Shown piece by piece: positions 5,171 through 7,607 of a stretch of 7,607 bases of DNA. The notes under the pieces are model-generated. The model saw only the letters and a list, made by a program, of their open reading frames with translations, made no database searches and had not been told where the DNA came from. The stretch spans positions 6,820 to 14,426 of the forward strand of contig OKRF01000522.1 in NCBI GenBank assembly GCA_900290315.1. The letters are read 5' to 3'. The number at the start of each line of letters is the position of its first letter. Position 1 is the stretch's first letter. A program made the position numbers and the translations under genes. Source of the stretch: Candidatus Sulfopaludibacter sp. SbA3. GTDB taxonomy: Bacteria; Acidobacteriota; Terriglobia; Bryobacterales; Bryobacteraceae.

Positions 5171-6184
5171 ATGGCCAACACCGGCATATCCAGAATCGAC
5201 GATTTGATGGCGGGGGCGCCGGGAGTTGCTCCCCTCGGCGCCGGCGACCCGGATCGCGATGCAGTGGGCGCGATTCAGGATCTGCTGACCGGATTCGGCA
5301 ACCGCCAACTGCCCGACGTCCGCCTGCCTTCGCACGGGACTTTCGGATCGATGACCTCTGCCGCAGTGCAGCGTTTCCGCTCGAGCCAGGGACTGCCGGA
5401 TTCGACCCTGGTGGATTCGGTCTGCCTGGCCGCCCTGGCCCGCGGCAACCCTTCCGACCCGATGGCCTGCCGCAGTTATATCGCGCTCGCGCTGGACGTG
5501 GAAGTGGACGAGATGACTTACCTGATGACGTTGACCGGGCTGTGGGAAGCTAACGCCCGCTTCGCGCTCCTCAACCTGAATACCGACCGCGCAGGCCTTT
5601 CATTCGGGGTCATTCAGTGGGCGCAGAGGCCCGGACGCCTGAAGGAAATCCTGACGGCTTTTCACGACGCCGATGGCGATCGCTTCAGCAACACCTTCGG
5701 CGGAGAGGTAGCCGCCGCGGGCTCATTGGCGCACGTCGCCAAGCCCAACGGCGGGGTGGATCCCGCCAGTGGAAAGACCACCGATCCGGACTTCGATCTG
5801 GTCGCCGAACCGTGGATCTCCCGCTTCAAGGCTGCGGGACTGGACCCCGCGTTTCAGAAAGTGCAAGTGACCGTGGCGACCGCGGATGCACGGAGCGCAT
5901 TCGACCAGATCAAAATCCACGCTCCACTGATCACCAGTCAGCGCGGAGTCGGGTTTGTGCTGGATGTAGCCAACCAGCACGGCACCGCCGGAGCGCTCTC
6001 GATTTACAACGCAGTGTTTGCCGCCGGAATGACGGAGTCCGCTCTCCTGCAGGCCATGCGCGACGAATCGGTACGGCGGGTGAGCGCGCAATTCGGCGTG
6101 GGCAGTCCCGAGGCCCAGTCCACCACCTCGCGCCGCGACTGGTTCCTCACCACGCCAGTGCTGAAAGAAAACCCGTCAGCCTGA
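5171..6184 (+). CDS. Peptidoglycan-binding protein with possible lysozyme-like domain
   Basis: This 337-residue protein begins with a PG_binding_1-like domain (about 28-92: DAVGAIQDLLTGFG, then GTFGSMTSAAVQRFRSSQGLP and a following LVDSVCLAAL). The region after it (about 110-270) has EANARFALLN with Glu126, followed by GLSFGVIQWAQ (142-152). This resembles the Glu plus GxxGxxQ arrangement of lysozyme-superfamily hydrolases, so it may cut peptidoglycan or chitosan; this part is weak and inferred. There is no signal peptide or membrane segment, which is odd for a cell-wall enzyme and suggests release by lysis or a dedicated secretion device. The ATG at 5171 has GGAG 10 nt upstream. The last five codons and the TGA lie inside palindromic repeat copy 2, so the C-terminal ENPSA is repeat-derived. 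It is divergent from the esterase gene across 66 bp. Confidence 0.82.
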   Translation: MANTGISRIDDLMAGAPGVAPLGAGDPDRDAVGAIQDLLTGFGNRQLPDVRLPSHGTFGSMTSAAVQRFRSSQGLPDSTLVDSVCLAALARGNPSDPMACRSYIALALDVEVDEMTYLMTLTGLWEANARFALLNLNTDRAGLSFGVIQWAQRPGRLKEILTAFHDADGDRFSNTFGGEVAAAGSLAHVAKPNGGVDPASGKTTDPDFDLVAEPWISRFKAAGLDPAFQKVQVTVATADARSAFDQIKIHAPLITSQRGVGFVLDVANQHGTAGALSIYNAVFAAGMTESALLQAMRDESVRRVSAQFGVGSPEAQSTTSRRDWFLTTPVLKENPSA

Positions 6185-6239
6185 TGTGCGCGATTATTGC
6201 AATCTGTAATTAACTGCGCGGATCAGGCTGACGGATTTT
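6167..6239. repeat. 73-bp palindromic intergenic repeat, copy 2, overlapping both flanking gene ends
   Basis: Ungapped alignment to copy 1 (3339-3411) shows about 64 of 73 identical bases; most differences are in the loop half (6204-6215), plus one at 6172 and two at 6186-6187. The arms still pair over CCGTCAGCCTGAT and GCGC, with a few mismatches. As in copy 1, it sits between convergent genes. Here the outer arm of each side reads GAA AAY CCG TCA GCC TGA in the frame of the gene entering it, giving both the plus-strand peptidoglycan-binding protein and the minus-strand SDR the tail ENPSA and their stop codon. The A- and T-runs at the ends suit a bidirectional terminator. Confidence 0.92.
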
Positions 6240-6930
6240 CTCGCCCGTACATCGGAATCCCTGCGCCGGTGATTTGCGCGGCGGCGTCCGAGATCAGAAA
6301 CAGCGCCAGAGCGGCCAGGCGCTCGGGAGCAATCCAGGTTCCGCCCCCAGCAGTGGAGTCGAATCTCCGATTGGCTTCTGTATCAATGGTGCCGGGCAGA
6401 ATCACATTGGCGGTGATACCGGCATCCTTGTTTTCCAGCGCGACAGTTTGCACGAGCGATACCAGGGCGGCCTTGGAGGCGCTGTACGCCGAGATATTGG
6501 CGGCGGGTTGCACTCCGGCGCGGCTCCCGATCGCCACGATTCTTCCCGTCCCGGCCTTCCGCATGTGCGGGATGACGGCGCGCAGAACGTGGAAAGCCGC
6601 GCGCGCGTTGAGGTTCATCATGCCATCCCAGGTGGCCTCATCGGTTTCGTGTAGCGGTTTGCCACCGGCGAATCCGCCGGCCACGTGGATCAGCGAATCG
6701 ATGCGGCCCAGGCTTTCGATGACAGTGCCGGCCAGATGCGTTGCCGCGGCCGGGTCGGAGAGGTCCGCCGGAACCGCGGCGAAATGTGGATTCGGAAAGT
6801 CGGCATCCACGATGGAACGGGAACTGCCCGCCACGGTGGCGCCGGCTTCCAGACAGGCGCGCGTGATGACGGATCCGAGCCCACCCTTCGCGCCCGTTAT
6901 GAGGACAACCTGCTGTTTGATGTCGGCCAT
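6223..6930 (-). CDS. Short-chain dehydrogenase/reductase (SDR), NAD(P)-dependent
   Basis: This 235-residue protein is a classical SDR oxidoreductase with a Rossmann fold. Sites seen: the cofactor motif TGAKGGLG (12-19), HVAGG (82-86) in place of the usual NNAG, and the catalytic tetrad Asn108 (MMNLNARAAF), Ser136 (IGSRAG), Tyr149 and Lys153 (YSASK). The family's C-terminal region is present (NVILPGTIDTEANR, then ITGAGIPMYGR). SDRs of this shape usually end right after the VYGR-like motif; the extra ENPSA comes from palindromic repeat copy 2. SSRS at 36-39 after the second strand hints at NADP preference. The ATG at 6930 directly precedes the Rossmann strand. No ribosome site is seen, and a perfect TATAAT lies 8 nt upstream. 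The substrate cannot be told. It is divergent from the ABC ATPase. Confidence 0.92.
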   Translation of the reverse strand: MADIKQQVVLITGAKGGLGSVITRACLEAGATVAGSSRSIVDADFPNPHFAAVPADLSDPAAATHLAGTVIESLGRIDSLIHVAGGFAGGKPLHETDEATWDGMMNLNARAAFHVLRAVIPHMRKAGTGRIVAIGSRAGVQPAANISAYSASKAALVSLVQTVALENKDAGITANVILPGTIDTEANRRFDSTAGGGTWIAPERLAALALFLISDAAAQITGAGIPMYGRENPSA

Positions 6931-6946
6931 GTGGGACCATTATAGG
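6917..6946 (+). promoter_or_regulatory. Possible promoter of the ABC ATPase gene (TTGATG - 18 bp - TATAGG)
   Basis: TTGATG (6917-6922) and TATAGG (6941-6946), each a 4/6 match to consensus with 18-bp spacing, would start a transcript around 6953. The GGAGG ribosome site (6963-6967) and GTG start (6973) follow. The promoter begins inside the SDR coding sequence and overlaps the minus-strand TATAAT, so the two genes may compete for RNA polymerase. Confidence 0.35.
6939..6944 (-). promoter_or_regulatory. Consensus -10 box (TATAAT) of the SDR gene
   Basis: On the minus strand this is a perfect TATAAT, 8 nt before the SDR ATG, placing the expected transcription start at or next to the start codon. 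No matching -35 box and no Shine-Dalgarno sequence are seen. The same bases overlap the predicted plus-strand promoter of the ABC gene. Confidence 0.45.
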
Positions 6947-6972
6947 ACGCATGTGAGAAACTGGAGGGATTC

Positions 6973-7607
6973 GTGGACAATCCAATCCAGGTTGAGGGAC
7001 TCAAGAAAAGTTACGGCTCCTTCGCTGCCGTAAAGGGCATCGATTTCGAAGTGCATGCAGGCGAAGTGTTCGGCCTGCTGGGCCCCAACGGCGCCGGCAA
7101 GACCACCACGGTGGAGATCCTGGAGGGTTTGCGCGCGCGCAGCGGCGGCCGCGTCAGCGTGCTGGGATACGACCCCGAGGTGCAGACGCTGCAGTTGAAA
7201 GATCGCCTGGGAGTGTGCCTGCAAGCCACCAATCTGCAAGAGAAGATCAAGGTGCGTGAGGCCATGGAGGTGTTCGGCAGCCTGTACACGCGCACGGTGG
7301 ACACCACGCAACTGCTCAAGCGGCTGCAACTGTGGGAGACGAAGGAATCGTTGTATTCGAAGCTTTCCGGCGGGCAGAAACAGCGGCTGGCGCTGGCGCT
7401 GGCGCTGATCAACGATCCGCAGGCGCTGTTCCTCGATGAGCCTTCAGCCGGGCTCGATCCGCAGGCGCGCCTGGAGATTCACGGGCTGGTGCTGGACCTG
7501 CGGCGCGAACAGCGCACCATTCTGCTGACCACCCACTACATCGAAGAGGCCGAGAAACTGTGCGACCGCGTGGCCATCATCGATGAAGGCCGCATCATCG
7601 CCATGGG
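6973..7607 (+). CDS. ABC-2 type transporter ATP-binding protein (DrrA/CcmA-like), 3' end cut by window
   Basis: The visible 211 complete codons form nearly all of an ABC ATPase domain of the drug/polysaccharide/natrium-export (ABC-2) class, which powers export by a separate membrane partner. Motifs in order: aromatic A-loop Tyr14, Walker A GPNGAGKT (37-44), Q-loop Gln84, signature LSGGQ (131-135), Walker B LFLDEP (152-157), D-loop AGLD (159-162) and H-switch His188. All catalytic residues are intact. The start is GTG at 6973, preceded by GGAGG 5 nt upstream; MDNPIQVEGLKKSYG is a normal start for the family. The reading frame is open to the last base, and family members usually run to about 240-330 residues, so the C terminus and any permease gene lie outside the window. 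The transported substrate cannot be told. Confidence 0.94.
   Translation, partial: MDNPIQVEGLKKSYGSFAAVKGIDFEVHAGEVFGLLGPNGAGKTTTVEILEGLRARSGGRVSVLGYDPEVQTLQLKDRLGVCLQATNLQEKIKVREAMEVFGSLYTRTVDTTQLLKRLQLWETKESLYSKLSGGQKQRLALALALINDPQALFLDEPSAGLDPQARLEIHGLVLDLRREQRTILLTTHYIEEAEKLCDRVAIIDEGRIIAM

Noticed and set aside
3339..6239. The two 73-bp repeats as ends of a composite mobile element carrying the esterase, SUMF1 and peptidoglycan-binding genes
   Set aside because: No transposase or integrase is present, no target-site duplication is visible, and the enclosed genes look similar in base composition to their neighbours. Placement at convergent junctions explains the positions better.
6973..7607. 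A frameshift or pseudogene in the ABC ATPase
   Set aside because: The frame is open from GTG to the last base and all motifs from Walker A to the H-switch are in order. It is simply cut by the window end.

Overview
The window looks like chromosomal DNA of a high-GC, soil-type bacterium. An acidobacterium of the Solibacter/Bryobacter kind is my best guess. The basis is the G+C-rich coding, a sugar-phosphate-type bacterial microcompartment (BMC) locus, a zinc-ribbon rhomboid, a secreted SUMF1-like protein next to a secreted esterase, and palindromic repeats between genes. This assignment is inference from gene content; there is no rRNA or other marker gene here.

Layout from left to right: (1) 1-160 holds a purine/pyrimidine-biased imperfect inverted repeat with no gene. 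(2) 173-1498, minus strand, is a three-gene operon: class II (fuculose/rhamnulose-phosphate type) aldolase, BMC-H hexameric shell protein and EutN/CcmL pentameric vertex protein. The aldolase ends in a linker plus amphipathic helix that looks like an encapsulation peptide. It lacks about 23 residues, present in E. coli FucA, between the metal-binding HAH motif and the third metal histidine. (3) 1567-3335, plus strand, is a rhomboid intramembrane protease with an N-terminal zinc ribbon, a tiny secreted Lys/Arg-rich protein and a secreted DUF1223 thioredoxin-like protein. (4) 3412-5104, minus strand, is a tightly coupled pair: a secreted alpha/beta hydrolase, then a SUMF1/FGE-sulfatase-fold protein without the catalytic cysteines. 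(5) 5171-6184, plus strand, is a peptidoglycan-binding protein with a possible lysozyme-like domain and no visible signal peptide. (6) 6223-6930, minus strand, is an SDR oxidoreductase. (7) 6973 to the window end, plus strand, is an ABC-2 type ATPase cut by the window edge.

Two themes link these genes. First, a 73-bp palindrome (27-28 bp stem in the better copy) occurs twice, each time exactly between two convergent genes (3339-3411 and 6167-6239). It has A-tracts and T-tracts at its ends, so it can act as a bidirectional terminator. In the second copy its arms supply the last five codons and the stop of both flanking genes, so two unrelated proteins end in the same ENPSA tail. Second, several genes have a good -10 box (often an extended TGn -10) only about 8-13 nt before the start codon and no clear Shine-Dalgarno sequence, which suggests leaderless or nearly leaderless transcripts.

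The BMC operon is incomplete as a pathway: no aldehyde dehydrogenase, phosphotransacylase, kinase or BMC-T gene lies in the window. It is either the end of a larger locus or a satellite locus supplying shell parts and one cargo enzyme.
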